Shown here: one piece after another, positions 25,450-35,022 of the stretch
How positions within the stretch are numbered: position 1 is the first letter of the stretch
Layout: each line of letters starts with the position of its first letter
Assembly: GCF_001717585.1 (NCBI RefSeq)
Contig: NZ_CP017042.1
Location: 1,952,501-2,016,500, forward strand
Source of the DNA: Selenomonas sp. oral taxon 920
Lineage (GTDB): Bacteria > Bacillota > Negativicutes > Selenomonadales > Selenomonadaceae
Direction of reading: 5' to 3'
Length of the DNA stretch: 64,000 bases
Position numbers and translations under genes: made by a program
The notes under the pieces: generated by a model
Databases searched by the model: none
What the model saw: only the letters and a program-made list of their open reading frames with translations
Told to the model about the DNA's origin: nothing

Positions 25450-26751
25450 TCACCTCCCCGCCGTAAGGAGCACACGAATTCCCCCCACGAGATAGAGCGA
25501 GCCAGCGGCAACGAGAACGGCATGAGCGGTGCGCGCACGTGCCGCAGCCTCCGCGAGGCCCGTCCGAGGATCACCGCACGCGTGCGTATCGATCCCCATG
25601 CCAAGCGCAACCGCCGCGACCACATCCGCCCCCGCCGCACGTTCCGAGTTCGGCCGTACGGTGACAACCTGATCGCCGGGACGCAGGAGTGCCGCAAGCA
25701 TGGCATCGATGTCCTTGTCCTTCAGGATCCCAAGCAGAAACACACGCGGCGCATCGGGGAAATAGCAGTCGAGACCCGCCCGCAGGGCACACATTCCCGC
25801 AGGATTGTGCGCACCGTCAATAACGACGGGCAGATTCTCCTGCATAAGGATTTCAAACCGCGCAGGATGGCGCACCGTGCGCAGTGCCACGCGGATCACG
25901 TGCTCGGTGACACGCGCATCCTCGCGCTCCATCAGCTTTGCCGCCATGATGGCAAGTGCAGCGTTCTCTGCCTGATAGCCGCCTGCAAGTGCCAGCGCAT
26001 AGGGCTCACTCTCGCGGCAGACAAGAGAGTGGAACGCGACCTGCTGCCCGCCCTCGGGGGAACGCTGCAGCGCAGCAGAGAAATCCTCGCCGCAGACAAA
26101 GACATCCGCACCAAGTTCTTCCGCACGCCGCTCAATGACTTCCAATGGCTCTCCTGTCGCCGCAGTGATAACGGGCACGCCCTCCTTGATGATGCCCGCC
26201 TTGTGCTCCGCAATGCCTGCGAGCGTCCCGCCGCAGCGGTCGGCGTGATCCATCGCCACATTTGTGATGATCGTGAGCACAGGATCGACGACATTCGTCG
26301 AGTCGAGCAGCCCGCCAAGCCCCGTCTCAATGACGGCAATCTCGACCTGCTCCTCAGCAAAATAGAGGAAAGCAAGTGCCGTCAGCGCCTCGAACTGCGT
26401 CGGGTGCTCGTGTCCCGCAGCCACCATCTCATCGGCAGCTGCACGCACGCGTGTGAGGAGTTCGGCAAAGCGCCCCTCGGAAATATCGTGCCCATCCACG
26501 CTCATGCGTTCTGTATAGGAGACGAGATGCGGCGAGAGATACCGGCCCGAGCGGATACCTGCCGCGCGGCAGACGGCATCCATCATCTGCGTGACTGAGC
26601 CTTTCCCATTCGTGCCCGCAATGTGGATCACCTGATAGCTGCGCTCCGGATTCCCAAGGCGCGCACAGAGCTCCTCCATTCGTTGGAGGCCGAGGCGGAT
26701 GCCGAACGTATTCAGTTTGTCGAGATAGAGAAGCGACTCCGCATAGTTCAT
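25450..26751 (-). CDS. folC: Folylpolyglutamate synthase / dihydrofolate synthase
   Basis: This 433-residue Mur-ligase-fold enzyme adds glutamate to folates. The P-loop reads AGTNGKGSV at about 44-52. SPHLVSYTERMSVDG is the folate-binding loop, GLGGLLDSTNVV and ITNVAMDHADRCGGTLAGIAEHKAGIIK are central motifs, and DGAHNPAG is the C-terminal signature. It supports the one-carbon genes fhs and folD nearby. GAGGTG precedes the ATG, and the gene starts seven bases after valS ends, so it is co-transcribed with valS. Confidence 0.93.
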   Translation of the reverse strand: MNYAESLLYLDKLNTFGIRLGLQRMEELCARLGNPERSYQVIHIAGTNGKGSVTQMMDAVCRAAGIRSGRYLSPHLVSYTERMSVDGHDISEGRFAELLTRVRAAADEMVAAGHEHPTQFEALTALAFLYFAEEQVEIAVIETGLGGLLDSTNVVDPVLTIITNVAMDHADRCGGTLAGIAEHKAGIIKEGVPVITAATGEPLEVIERRAEELGADVFVCGEDFSAALQRSPEGGQQVAFHSLVCRESEPYALALAGGYQAENAALAIMAAKLMEREDARVTEHVIRVALRTVRHPARFEILMQENLPVVIDGAHNPAGMCALRAGLDCYFPDAPRVFLLGILKDKDIDAMLAALLRPGDQVVTVRPNSERAAGADVVAAVALGMGIDTHACGDPRTGLAEAAARARTAHAVLVAAGSLYLVGGIRVLLTAGR

Positions 26752-26760
26752 CGGAGCACC

Positions 26761-29424
26761 TCAGAGCTTTGCCAGATCCGCGAGACGCGTCCGGATGAGC
26801 TCGATCTTCTCCTCATATCCCGCGAGCTTTTCACGCTCTGCCGCAACAACAGCGGCGGGAGCTTTGGATGTAAAGCCCGCATTCGACAGCTTGCCCGAAA
26901 GGCGCGCAATCTCCTTTTCGAGGTTATCTCGTTCCTTCGCCAGGCGCGCCGTCTCCTTCTCCACATCAATGAGCCCCGCGAGCGGCAGGTAGACCGCCCC
27001 ACCCGCAAGGGCCCCCGTCACCACGTTCTCGGGATCGGGTGCATCCGCCGCAAGGAAGGTCACCTCGGACGCGGAGGCGAGTGCATGGAAATAGTCCGTA
27101 TGTGCCGCAAATGTATCTGCAAGATCAGTGTCGCGCACACGCAGGATCAGTGCACTCTTTTTGCCGGGCGGCGTGCCGAGCTCCGCACGCAGATTACGCG
27201 TCACCTTGATGACATCCATGATCGCAGTCATCGCCGCCTCTGCCTCTGTGTCAATTTCCTTTTCATCGGCCTCTGGCCACGGCGCACGGATAATGCTCTC
27301 ACCCGCGTGCGGCAGTTTCTGCCAAATCTCTTCGGTGAGAAAAGGCATAAAGGGATGCAGCAGGCGCATCGTGCGCTCCAGCACCGTACGCAGGACGTAG
27401 AGTGCCGTGTTCTTTGCGCGCGCATTTTCCTTGTCGTAGAGGCGTGCCTTCGTCAGCTCGATGTACCAGTCACAGAACTCGCTCCACAGGAACTCGTAGA
27501 TCGCACGCCCCGCTTCGCCCAGTTCGTAGTGTTCGAGATTCGCCGTCACCGCGCGCACCGTTTCGGCAGAACGCGTCAGGATCCAACGGTCGGCAAGCGT
27601 ATAGTCGCTCTCCTCGGGCACAAACGCATCGTCTGCGCCCTCGAGATTCATCAGCATATAGCGCGACGCATTCCAAATTTTATTTGCAAAATTGCGCGCT
27701 GCCTCCACGCGCTCCCAGTAGAAGCGCATATCGTTGCCCGGCGTATTGCCCGTGATGAGCATGAAGCGCAGCGTATCCGCACCGTACTTCTCGATGACCT
27801 CGACGGGGTCGATGCCGTTGCCGAGCGACTTTGACATCTTGCGTCCCTCGCTGTCGCGGACAAGTCCATGGATGAACACATCGCGGAACGGCACGTCGCC
27901 GCCGAACCGCAGACCCATCATGACCATCCGCGCAACCCAGAAGAAGATGATGTCGTACCCCGTGACGAGCGTCGCCGTCGGGTAAAAATGGCGCAGGTCT
28001 TTCGTGGCCTCCGGCCAGCCCAGCGTCTCAAACGGCCAGAGCGCGGAGCTGAACCATGTATCGAGCACATCCTCATCCTGATGGATGTGCGTGCTGCCGC
28101 AGTGCGTGCACGCCGTAATCTCCTCACGCGAAACAGAGGTCTCACCGCAGTCATCGCAATGCCATGCGGGAATGCGGTGTCCCCACCAGAGCTGACGCGA
28201 GATGCACCAGTCACGGATATTCTCAAGCCAGTTTTCATAGATTTTCGTAAAGCGTTCGGGGACGAAGCGAATGCGCCCGTCCTTCACCGCTGCAATCGCC
28301 GGCTTCGCGAGGTCCTCCATACGGACGAACCACTGCTTCGAGACGAGCGGTTCGATTGTCGTCTTGCAGCGCGAGCAGTGCCCGACGGCATGCTCATGCT
28401 TCTCTGTGCGGACGAGTGCACCGATTTCCTCAAGTTCCTTCACGAGCTTCCTGCGGCACTCATAGCGGTCAAGGCCCTTGTACTTTCCTGCCCCCTCTCC
28501 CATCGTGCCGTCCGCATTGATGACGACAACCTGTTCAAGATTGTGGCGCAGCCCCATCTCGAAGTCGTTCGGGTCGTGCGCGGGCGTCACCTTGACCGCA
28601 CCTGTACCAAATGCGGGATCGACATAGGAATCGGCGAAGAGTGGGATGCGCCGCTCCACCACGGGCAGGATCAGCGTCTTGCCGACGAGATCTCTATAGC
28701 GCTCGTCATCGGGGTGGACGGCGACACCCGTGTCGCCGAACATCGTCTCGGGACGCGTCGTCGCGATCTCAACGTAGTCGTTCGTTCCTTCAATTTGGTA
28801 ACGAAGATGCCAGAGATGCCCCTCCTCCGTCTCGTGATCGACCTCGATGTCCGAGATCGCCGTCGAGCAGTGCGGGCACCAATTCGTGATGCGCGTTCCC
28901 TGATAGATCATCCCCTGTTCATAAAGGCTCACAAAGACCTCGCGCACCGCGCGCGAGCATCCCTCATCCATCGTAAAGCGCTCGCGCGTCCAGTCACAGG
29001 ATGCACCGAGCATGCGCAGCTGATACATGATGCGGTCGCCGTACTGCTGCTTCCAGTCCCAGACGCGTTCGAGGAATTTCTCGCGCCCGAGTTCGAAGCG
29101 GTTCGTGCCCTCCGCGCGCAGACTCTCCTCGACCTTTGCCTGCGTTGCAATGCCCGCATGGTCGCAGCCTGGAATCCAGACAACATTTTTTCCGCGCATC
29201 CGCTGATAGCGCACGAGGATGTCCTGCAGCGTGTTGTCGAGCGCGTGCCCCATGTGGAGCTGCCCCGTCACATTCGGCGGCGGAATCACCACACTGTACG
29301 GCTCACATGATTCATCCGCCTCGTCGTGGAAAAATTTATGTTCTTCCCAGTACGCATACCATTTACGTTCAAAGCTCTGAGGGTCATATGTCTTTGGAAT
29401 ATTTGCACCGGATTCCTGGCTCAT
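26761..29424 (-). CDS. valS: Valyl-tRNA synthetase
   Basis: This 887-residue class I synthetase has the HIGH motif in [20 protein letters not shown] and the KMSKS motif in [14 protein letters not shown]. It also has a large CP1 editing domain with [14 protein letters not shown] and a C-terminal coiled-coil arm ([25 protein letters not shown]) typical of ValRS. The start is ATG at 29424 after GGGAGGAA; upstream in-frame codons lie in the leader. A GC-rich leader hairpin (29447-29475) abuts the ribosome site. It leads the unit valS-folC-O-antigen ligase-rex. Confidence 0.95.
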   Translation of the reverse strand: MSQESGANIPKTYDPQSFERKWYAYWEEHKFFHDEADESCEPYSVVIPPPNVTGQLHMGHALDNTLQDILVRYQRMRGKNVVWIPGCDHAGIATQAKVEESLRAEGTNRFELGREKFLERVWDWKQQYGDRIMYQLRMLGASCDWTRERFTMDEGCSRAVREVFVSLYEQGMIYQGTRITNWCPHCSTAISDIEVDHETEEGHLWHLRYQIEGTNDYVEIATTRPETMFGDTGVAVHPDDERYRDLVGKTLILPVVERRIPLFADSYVDPAFGTGAVKVTPAHDPNDFEMGLRHNLEQVVVINADGTMGEGAGKYKGLDRYECRRKLVKELEEIGALVRTEKHEHAVGHCSRCKTTIEPLVSKQWFVRMEDLAKPAIAAVKDGRIRFVPERFTKIYENWLENIRDWCISRQLWWGHRIPAWHCDDCGETSVSREEITACTHCGSTHIHQDEDVLDTWFSSALWPFETLGWPEATKDLRHFYPTATLVTGYDIIFFWVARMVMMGLRFGGDVPFRDVFIHGLVRDSEGRKMSKSLGNGIDPVEVIEKYGADTLRFMLITGNTPGNDMRFYWERVEAARNFANKIWNASRYMLMNLEGADDAFVPEESDYTLADRWILTRSAETVRAVTANLEHYELGEAGRAIYEFLWSEFCDWYIELTKARLYDKENARAKNTALYVLRTVLERTMRLLHPFMPFLTEEIWQKLPHAGESIIRAPWPEADEKEIDTEAEAAMTAIMDVIKVTRNLRAELGTPPGKKSALILRVRDTDLADTFAAHTDYFHALASASEVTFLAADAPDPENVVTGALAGGAVYLPLAGLIDVEKETARLAKERDNLEKEIARLSGKLSNAGFTSKAPAAVVAAEREKLAGYEEKIELIRTRLADLAKL

Positions 29425-29446
29425 CTGTCTGTTCCTCCCGAAAGAA

Positions 29447-29475
29447 ACGCCCCCGTCCCGAGGGGACGAGGGCGT
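29447..29475 (-). other. Leader hairpin before valS
   Basis: A 13-base stem with a three-base loop is followed on the minus strand by TTTCTTTC and then the valS ribosome site. The single non-Watson-Crick position is a G-U pair only when read as the minus-strand transcript, which supports transcription in that direction. It could be an attenuator or a fold hiding the ribosome site. No T-box consensus is visible and the leader is short. Confidence 0.45.
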
Positions 29476-29564
29476 CCGCACATCGTCAATGCTGTTGATT
29501 GTATGAATTGCAAAGGTAAGATTAGCATAAAACAGCTTTTTTTGCAAGAATTACGTAACAGACC

Positions 29565-31967
29565 TCAGCGCCGGAAGCTCTCCGTATACTGCCGTACAAT
29601 ATCCATGAAATACCGTGTGAGTGCATCGTCAAATACCTCACGGTAGCTTTCGCTCCGCTCGTGAATGTGGTACGTATACCGATCGAGTGAGATCGTCCCG
29701 TCCTCTCGCGTGAGCTCCTCCGTCTCGAGATGGAAAGCATGACGCTCCGTACGAACGCAAACTTTATAGGTCTGCCCCGGATAGATGGAGTTGCTCACCG
29801 TATACTCCCGCCGCTGTCCGCCAAATGCCTCCGGCAGATTCCCGTCCAGATACGCTGCGTCGATCGGGTATCCCGCAAGCTTTCCAAGAATCTTGTAGAT
29901 GTCCACGGAGCTCGTCAGCTCATCCACACGCCCGAGTGCCGGCACTCCCGCACCGCGCGCCATCAGTGCCGCTCCCGTCTGCTCCTCACTCAAGAGATAC
30001 GGACTGCGCGCATACACCGACGCTCCGTGATCGGAGTAGAGTAGAACGATGTATTCGTCCTCCTCATAGTGCTGCTCGATATAATCGAAGAGATATCCCA
30101 GCTGTCGGTCTGCCGCCTGCACCTCGCTCCGATTCACATACTGACTGAACGGGTTCGGCTTCAGGAATACGGATGCGCCCAGATCCTGCGGCTGCAGGGC
30201 ATCTGCAAGTGACAGCTGTGTCTGCGCTTTCACGGGGGGCGCAACATCAAAATTGTTGGGATGTGTATCTGCAAAATGCAGAAAGACGAAATTATCACAC
30301 TCACCAAAGGCTTCCAAATGACGAATCATACGCTCCACGCCATCGGCCGCCCGCAACACCCACGGATTCACAAGCAGTCGGTCATATCCACGAAAAGCTC
30401 CATTATAGACTCCATCACTGCAGCCTTCCAGCATAACGCAGTAGTACCCAAGTCTCTTCATTTTCTCCGATATTGTCACATAGGAGGGATCGAGCACGAA
30501 CGCTGCGCCTGGCTCTGTGATCTGTGTATGATGTTGGTACATCCCTGTCTCAATCGTCGCCAGTGCCGGATAGGTATACTCAGCCGTAGAAAACTGATTA
30601 TCAAAGATCACGCCTTTTTGAAAGAACTTCATTAGGTTCGGAACGAGGCTGTATTGCTGCCTCCGCATCTCTGACCACGAAAGACCATCCGCTAAGATGT
30701 TCAGCACAAACTTTCTGCGCATGGGACTATGGCTAAGCAAAATCGGTTCACCTACAGCAAGCAGAGTATCCGAGCAAATTCTCGTTGGATGTTCGATGCG
30801 ATAGAAACCAAACTCTGCTCTGCTCAGCTTCATGGAGCGCTCGCAGTTTTGTTCATAAAAACAAACCCGCTGCTGTGCCTCTTTTGCTGCGATCGGCACG
30901 AGGACAGGGGTATTCTCCTGCAGTGCAATCTGGATTTCTGCATGCTCTTCCGCCTTCATGAGATCAAACGTAAAGTCACTGTATACGCTCAGCGCATTTT
31001 GCTCCATCGCCCTGTTCATGACAGCCAACAATTTTTCCTTTACGTTCATTTGTCCATAAGGGTTGTAAATTCCCGCCCAACAGCGCGGCGAATCGTCCGA
31101 AAAGCGAAGAATTTCCTCAGCAATAGGAACCACAAAAGAAGATTTTATCTCCCCCTCCTCAAATGAGGTGCGATGAACAAACGGTGCATACCGCATATCC
31201 GTATCAGCCGCCGTAATCGCATAAAGGCAGTGCTGCAATTGCACAGGATCATCGGGCAAAGATAGCTGCGACGTCTCCGCCGAAAGTACTTGGAATTTGA
31301 TTGCCTGCGCGAGATATCCTCCAGCCCGATATATGCGGGACAACAAATGGCAGACCGCAGTGTTCGTCTTCCGTTTGGCATATGCTTTCTGCGCATAGCG
31401 AAGCGCCTCGTCGATACGCCCACACCGAAGCTCCTCCTCCGCATAATACATCTCATATAGTTCGTCATATGGATTGAATGCGTGATACGCCTCTGCTGCA
31501 TCTTTGATCTTTTTCCCGTATTTCTCTTCACGAACGGCATCTGCGACCAACGTCCTGATCTGAGCCCCCCTCTCCTGCCGCAGGACATGCGAATACCGTG
31601 CCTCACTCAGCACAGGATCCTCAAGCTCCTCTGCAAAGATCAATTCGTGATAGAGGTACTGCAGACCGGTTTCCTGCACGTTCAAAAGGAACTTCCCCTG
31701 CTCCTGATCAAAGAGCACACTGTATTCATTGGTCACGGGAAACAGCAGAACAGGAAGATCATCGTAGAGAGGAAGCACGGGCACATCATAACGTGCCGCA
31801 TATGCAGCAGTGTTCTTCGCGTAATTATCGCGCAGTGCCGCCTCGTTTGGGGCGTAGCAAAGTTCATGGAGCGCACGATAGAGTTCATCATCGCCGCTCT
31901 CATTGTATGCTGACATCAGCTCCCGTACACCCTCAATGTATGTGCCTGTGTCAAAGTCCTCTGCCAT
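29565..31967 (-). CDS. Sulfatase/alkaline phosphatase-superfamily protein with helical N-terminal half, paralogue 1
   Basis: This 800-residue protein lacks a signal peptide or membrane segment, so it appears cytoplasmic. Residues ~1-400 are helix-rich with TPR-like pairs (YYAEEELRCGRIDEALRYAQKAYA). From ~410 a sulfatase-like domain follows: a metal aspartate in LADGLSW, a probable nucleophile Thr in EYTYPALATIETG, then HFADTHP and D646-H647 in YSDHGAS. This resembles phosphoglycerol or phosphoethanolamine transferases and phosphatases, but not any named subfamily I recognise. The first 70 residues equal paralogue 2; the last ~190 differ by only a few changes. GGGGGG precedes the ATG at 31967; an ATG 15 bases upstream is possible. 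It is the last of three tandem copies. Confidence 0.78.
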   Translation of the reverse strand: MAEDFDTGTYIEGVRELMSAYNESGDDELYRALHELCYAPNEAALRDNYAKNTAAYAARYDVPVLPLYDDLPVLLFPVTNEYSVLFDQEQGKFLLNVQETGLQYLYHELIFAEELEDPVLSEARYSHVLRQERGAQIRTLVADAVREEKYGKKIKDAAEAYHAFNPYDELYEMYYAEEELRCGRIDEALRYAQKAYAKRKTNTAVCHLLSRIYRAGGYLAQAIKFQVLSAETSQLSLPDDPVQLQHCLYAITAADTDMRYAPFVHRTSFEEGEIKSSFVVPIAEEILRFSDDSPRCWAGIYNPYGQMNVKEKLLAVMNRAMEQNALSVYSDFTFDLMKAEEHAEIQIALQENTPVLVPIAAKEAQQRVCFYEQNCERSMKLSRAEFGFYRIEHPTRICSDTLLAVGEPILLSHSPMRRKFVLNILADGLSWSEMRRQQYSLVPNLMKFFQKGVIFDNQFSTAEYTYPALATIETGMYQHHTQITEPGAAFVLDPSYVTISEKMKRLGYYCVMLEGCSDGVYNGAFRGYDRLLVNPWVLRAADGVERMIRHLEAFGECDNFVFLHFADTHPNNFDVAPPVKAQTQLSLADALQPQDLGASVFLKPNPFSQYVNRSEVQAADRQLGYLFDYIEQHYEEDEYIVLLYSDHGASVYARSPYLLSEEQTGAALMARGAGVPALGRVDELTSSVDIYKILGKLAGYPIDAAYLDGNLPEAFGGQRREYTVSNSIYPGQTYKVCVRTERHAFHLETEELTREDGTISLDRYTYHIHERSESYREVFDDALTRYFMDIVRQYTESFRR

Positions 31968-32599
31968 ATTATCCCCCCTCATTCCATATCATCTCAGCGC
32001 CGGAAGCTCTCTGTATACTGCCGCACAATATCCATGAAATACCGTGTGAGTGCATCGTCAAATACCTCACGGTAGCTTTCGCTCCGCTCGTGAATGTGGT
32101 ACGTGTACCGATCGAGTGAGATTGTCCCGTCCTCTCGCGTGAGCTCCTCCGTCTCGAGATGGAAAGCATGACGCTCCGTACGAACGCAAATTTTATAGGT
32201 CTGCCCCGGATAGATGGAGTTACTCACCGTATACTCCCGCCGCTGTCCGCCAAATGCCTCCGGCAGATTCCCGTCCAGATACGCTGCGTCGATCGGGTAT
32301 CCCGCAAGCTTTCCAAGAATCTTGTAGATGTCCACGGAGCTCGTCAGCTCATCCACACGCCCGAGTGCCGGCACCCCCGCTCCGCGCGCCATCAGTGCCG
32401 CTCCCGTCTGCTCCTCACTCAAGAGATACGGACTGCGCGCATGCACCGACGCTCCGTGATCGGAGTAGAGCAGAATAATGTATTCGTCCTCCTCATAATG
32501 TGACGTAAGATAGTCAAAGAGATATCCGAGCTGCCGATCTACCGCACGTATTTCGCTGCGGTTGACATACTGGCTGAGCGGGTTTGGTTTCAGGAATAC
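31771..32599 (-). repeat. 829-base identical direct repeat, copy 1
   Basis: This block covers the start of paralogue 1, the spacer and the last ~600 bases of paralogue 2. It matches 34194-35022 at a constant offset of 2423 bases. I compared the two line by line and saw no difference. Identity stops sharply on both sides. Confidence 0.88.
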
Positions 32600-34390
32600 G
32601 GCTGCCGACGTATCCTGCTCCTGCAAGGCGTCTGTGAGTGGCAGATGCGCTTGCGCTCCGATGGGTGTGCTCATATCTGCATTGTATGGATGCGTATCCG
32701 CAAAGTGCATAAAGAGAAAGTTGTCGCATTCGCTGAACGCCTCAAGATGCCGGATCGTGCGTTCAACCCCATCAATGGCACGTACTTCCCAGTGGTTCAG
32801 AATCAGGCGATCAAACCCACGTGTTGCCCCATTGTATACCCCCGTGCCATCCCCTTGTATATTCACGCAGTAATAACCGAGTTCCTTCATCTGTTCGGAG
32901 GTCGTCGTATATACCGCGGGCAGTGCAAAAGGCTTGCCCGGTGCCGCGATCTGTGTATGGTGCTGGTATAGCCCCGTTTGGATCGACGCAAGTGCGGGAT
33001 ACGTGTATTCCCCCGTAGAAAAACTGTTATCAAAGATAACGCCCTTCTCAAAAAAACTCAAAATATTGGGCACGAGTGCACAATGCCACCATAACATTTC
33101 CCGCCAGCTAAATCCATCCGCAAGGATGTTCAGCACAAGCTTTCTGCGTGCAGAACTATGTCGAAGCACGATTGGAGCCCCAACAGCAAACGAAGCCTCC
33201 GATCGAATGGTCACAGGATTCTCGACACGATAGAAGTTGAACTCTGCCTTGCTGAGCACCATCGAACGATCCAATTTTTCATTTGAAAATCGAAGAACCT
33301 GCCGTGCATCTTTTGCCGCAAGGGGAAGGAGTATAGGTGTACTCCCCTCAGGTACTGCATGGATCTCCGTATGTTCCTCAGCTTTCATCAAATCAAAGGG
33401 AAAGTTGTTGTAGATCGGCAGATCGTATTGATCTGCTTTCTCATTCATAAGATCCAAAACCTTATCCTTGATGCAAATCTGCCCACAAGGGTTGTAGATC
33501 CCCGCCCAGTAAACGGGAAGGTCGTCCGTAAAGCGAGGCAGTTCCTCACCAATGAGCACCTGCGTCCGCGTTTTCATCAGACCATCTTCTATATAAGGTC
33601 TTTTGAGGAATGGCGCAAATCGCGTATCCGAAGCCGCTGCACTCAGCTTGCGAAAGAAGGCAGCCCGAGCCTCAGAGTCATGTGGAAAGAGGATTTCGTC
33701 CTGTCCCTTCGAAAGCACAAGAAACTGCATTGCACGGTCATATCGCCCTGCCGCGTAGTAGACACGATACAGGAGCCGATATACATCCATACTCATGCGT
33801 CGTTTTTGATAAGCGGTCTCGGCAAAATGAAGCGTCGTGTCCATATCCCCACGTACAAAAGCCGCTTCTGCACGGAACATTTCATAGTACTCACCATGTG
33901 GGCAGAGCACGCGATACTTCTCCGCCTTTTCCTGCAATTCTGCACCAAAATCCTGCGCTTTGATCGCCGCGATAAGTTCCCGTTCCAGCATGCGCACATG
34001 TACCTCATTGAGATCACGGTGATATCGCGCTGCTGCCTCTGGGACGGCATCCTCATCTGCATAGATGAGGACATGAAGAAGCGCAGGCCATCCTGCCATT
34101 CCCTCCATACAAAAACGCTGCCCTTCTTTGTCAAAGAGCACACTGTAGTCATTGGTCACAGGAAACAGCAGAACAGGAAGATCATCGTAGAGGGGAAGCA
34201 CGGGCACATCATAACGTGCCGCATATGCAGCAGTGTTCTTCGCGTAATTATCGCGCAGTGCCGCCTCGTTTGGGGCGTAGCAAAGTTCATGGAGCGCACG
34301 ATAGAGTTCATCATCGCCGCTCTCATTGTATGCTGACATCAGCTCCCGTACACCCTCAATGTATGTGCCTGTGTCAAAGTCCTCTGCCAT
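31994..34390 (-). CDS. Sulfatase/alkaline phosphatase-superfamily protein with helical N-terminal half, paralogue 2
   Basis: This 798-residue middle copy has the same plan: helical N-terminal half, then a sulfatase-like domain with LADGFSW, EYTYPALASIQTG, HFADTHP and D644-H645 in YSDHGAS. Its N-terminal ~70 residues are shared with paralogue 1 and its C-terminal ~195 residues are identical to paralogue 3, while the centre (about 90-590) differs from both by many substitutions. It is therefore a mosaic. A 26-base spacer separates it from paralogue 1 and the same spacer lies before it. The substrate is unknown; the varied centre includes the nucleophile region and may set specificity. Confidence 0.78.
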   Translation of the reverse strand: MAEDFDTGTYIEGVRELMSAYNESGDDELYRALHELCYAPNEAALRDNYAKNTAAYAARYDVPVLPLYDDLPVLLFPVTNDYSVLFDKEGQRFCMEGMAGWPALLHVLIYADEDAVPEAAARYHRDLNEVHVRMLERELIAAIKAQDFGAELQEKAEKYRVLCPHGEYYEMFRAEAAFVRGDMDTTLHFAETAYQKRRMSMDVYRLLYRVYYAAGRYDRAMQFLVLSKGQDEILFPHDSEARAAFFRKLSAAASDTRFAPFLKRPYIEDGLMKTRTQVLIGEELPRFTDDLPVYWAGIYNPCGQICIKDKVLDLMNEKADQYDLPIYNNFPFDLMKAEEHTEIHAVPEGSTPILLPLAAKDARQVLRFSNEKLDRSMVLSKAEFNFYRVENPVTIRSEASFAVGAPIVLRHSSARRKLVLNILADGFSWREMLWWHCALVPNILSFFEKGVIFDNSFSTGEYTYPALASIQTGLYQHHTQIAAPGKPFALPAVYTTTSEQMKELGYYCVNIQGDGTGVYNGATRGFDRLILNHWEVRAIDGVERTIRHLEAFSECDNFLFMHFADTHPYNADMSTPIGAQAHLPLTDALQEQDTSAAVFLKPNPLSQYVNRSEIRAVDRQLGYLFDYLTSHYEEDEYIILLYSDHGASVHARSPYLLSEEQTGAALMARGAGVPALGRVDELTSSVDIYKILGKLAGYPIDAAYLDGNLPEAFGGQRREYTVSNSIYPGQTYKICVRTERHAFHLETEELTREDGTISLDRYTYHIHERSESYREVFDDALTRYFMDIVRQYTESFRR

Positions 34391-35022
34391 ATTATCCCCC
34401 CTCATTCCATATCATCTCAGCGCCGGAAGCTCTCTGTATACTGCCGCACAATATCCATGAAATACCGTGTGAGTGCATCGTCAAATACCTCACGGTAGCT
34501 TTCGCTCCGCTCGTGAATGTGGTACGTGTACCGATCGAGTGAGATTGTCCCGTCCTCTCGCGTGAGCTCCTCCGTCTCGAGATGGAAAGCATGACGCTCC
34601 GTACGAACGCAAATTTTATAGGTCTGCCCCGGATAGATGGAGTTACTCACCGTATACTCCCGCCGCTGTCCGCCAAATGCCTCCGGCAGATTCCCGTCCA
34701 GATACGCTGCGTCGATCGGGTATCCCGCAAGCTTTCCAAGAATCTTGTAGATGTCCACGGAGCTCGTCAGCTCATCCACACGCCCGAGTGCCGGCACCCC
34801 CGCTCCGCGCGCCATCAGTGCCGCTCCCGTCTGCTCCTCACTCAAGAGATACGGACTGCGCGCATGCACCGACGCTCCGTGATCGGAGTAGAGCAGAATA
34901 ATGTATTCGTCCTCCTCATAATGTGACGTAAGATAGTCAAAGAGATATCCGAGCTGCCGATCTACCGCACGTATTTCGCTGCGGTTGACATACTGGCTGA
35001 GCGGGTTTGGTTTCAGGAATAC
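34194..35022 (-). repeat. 829-base identical direct repeat, copy 2
   Basis: This block covers the start of paralogue 2, the spacer and the last ~600 bases of paralogue 3. It matches 31771-32599. Recombination between the two blocks would delete exactly one 2423-base gene unit and leave an intact gene. Confidence 0.88.

Noticed and set aside
24324-25466. Plus-strand open frame opposite the O-antigen ligase-like gene
   Set aside because: Antisense to a protein with clear membrane segments; no ribosome site and biased composition.
29425-29564. T-box riboswitch before valS
   Set aside because: The leader is too short and I could not find the T-box consensus or specifier hairpin; only one terminator-like stem is present.
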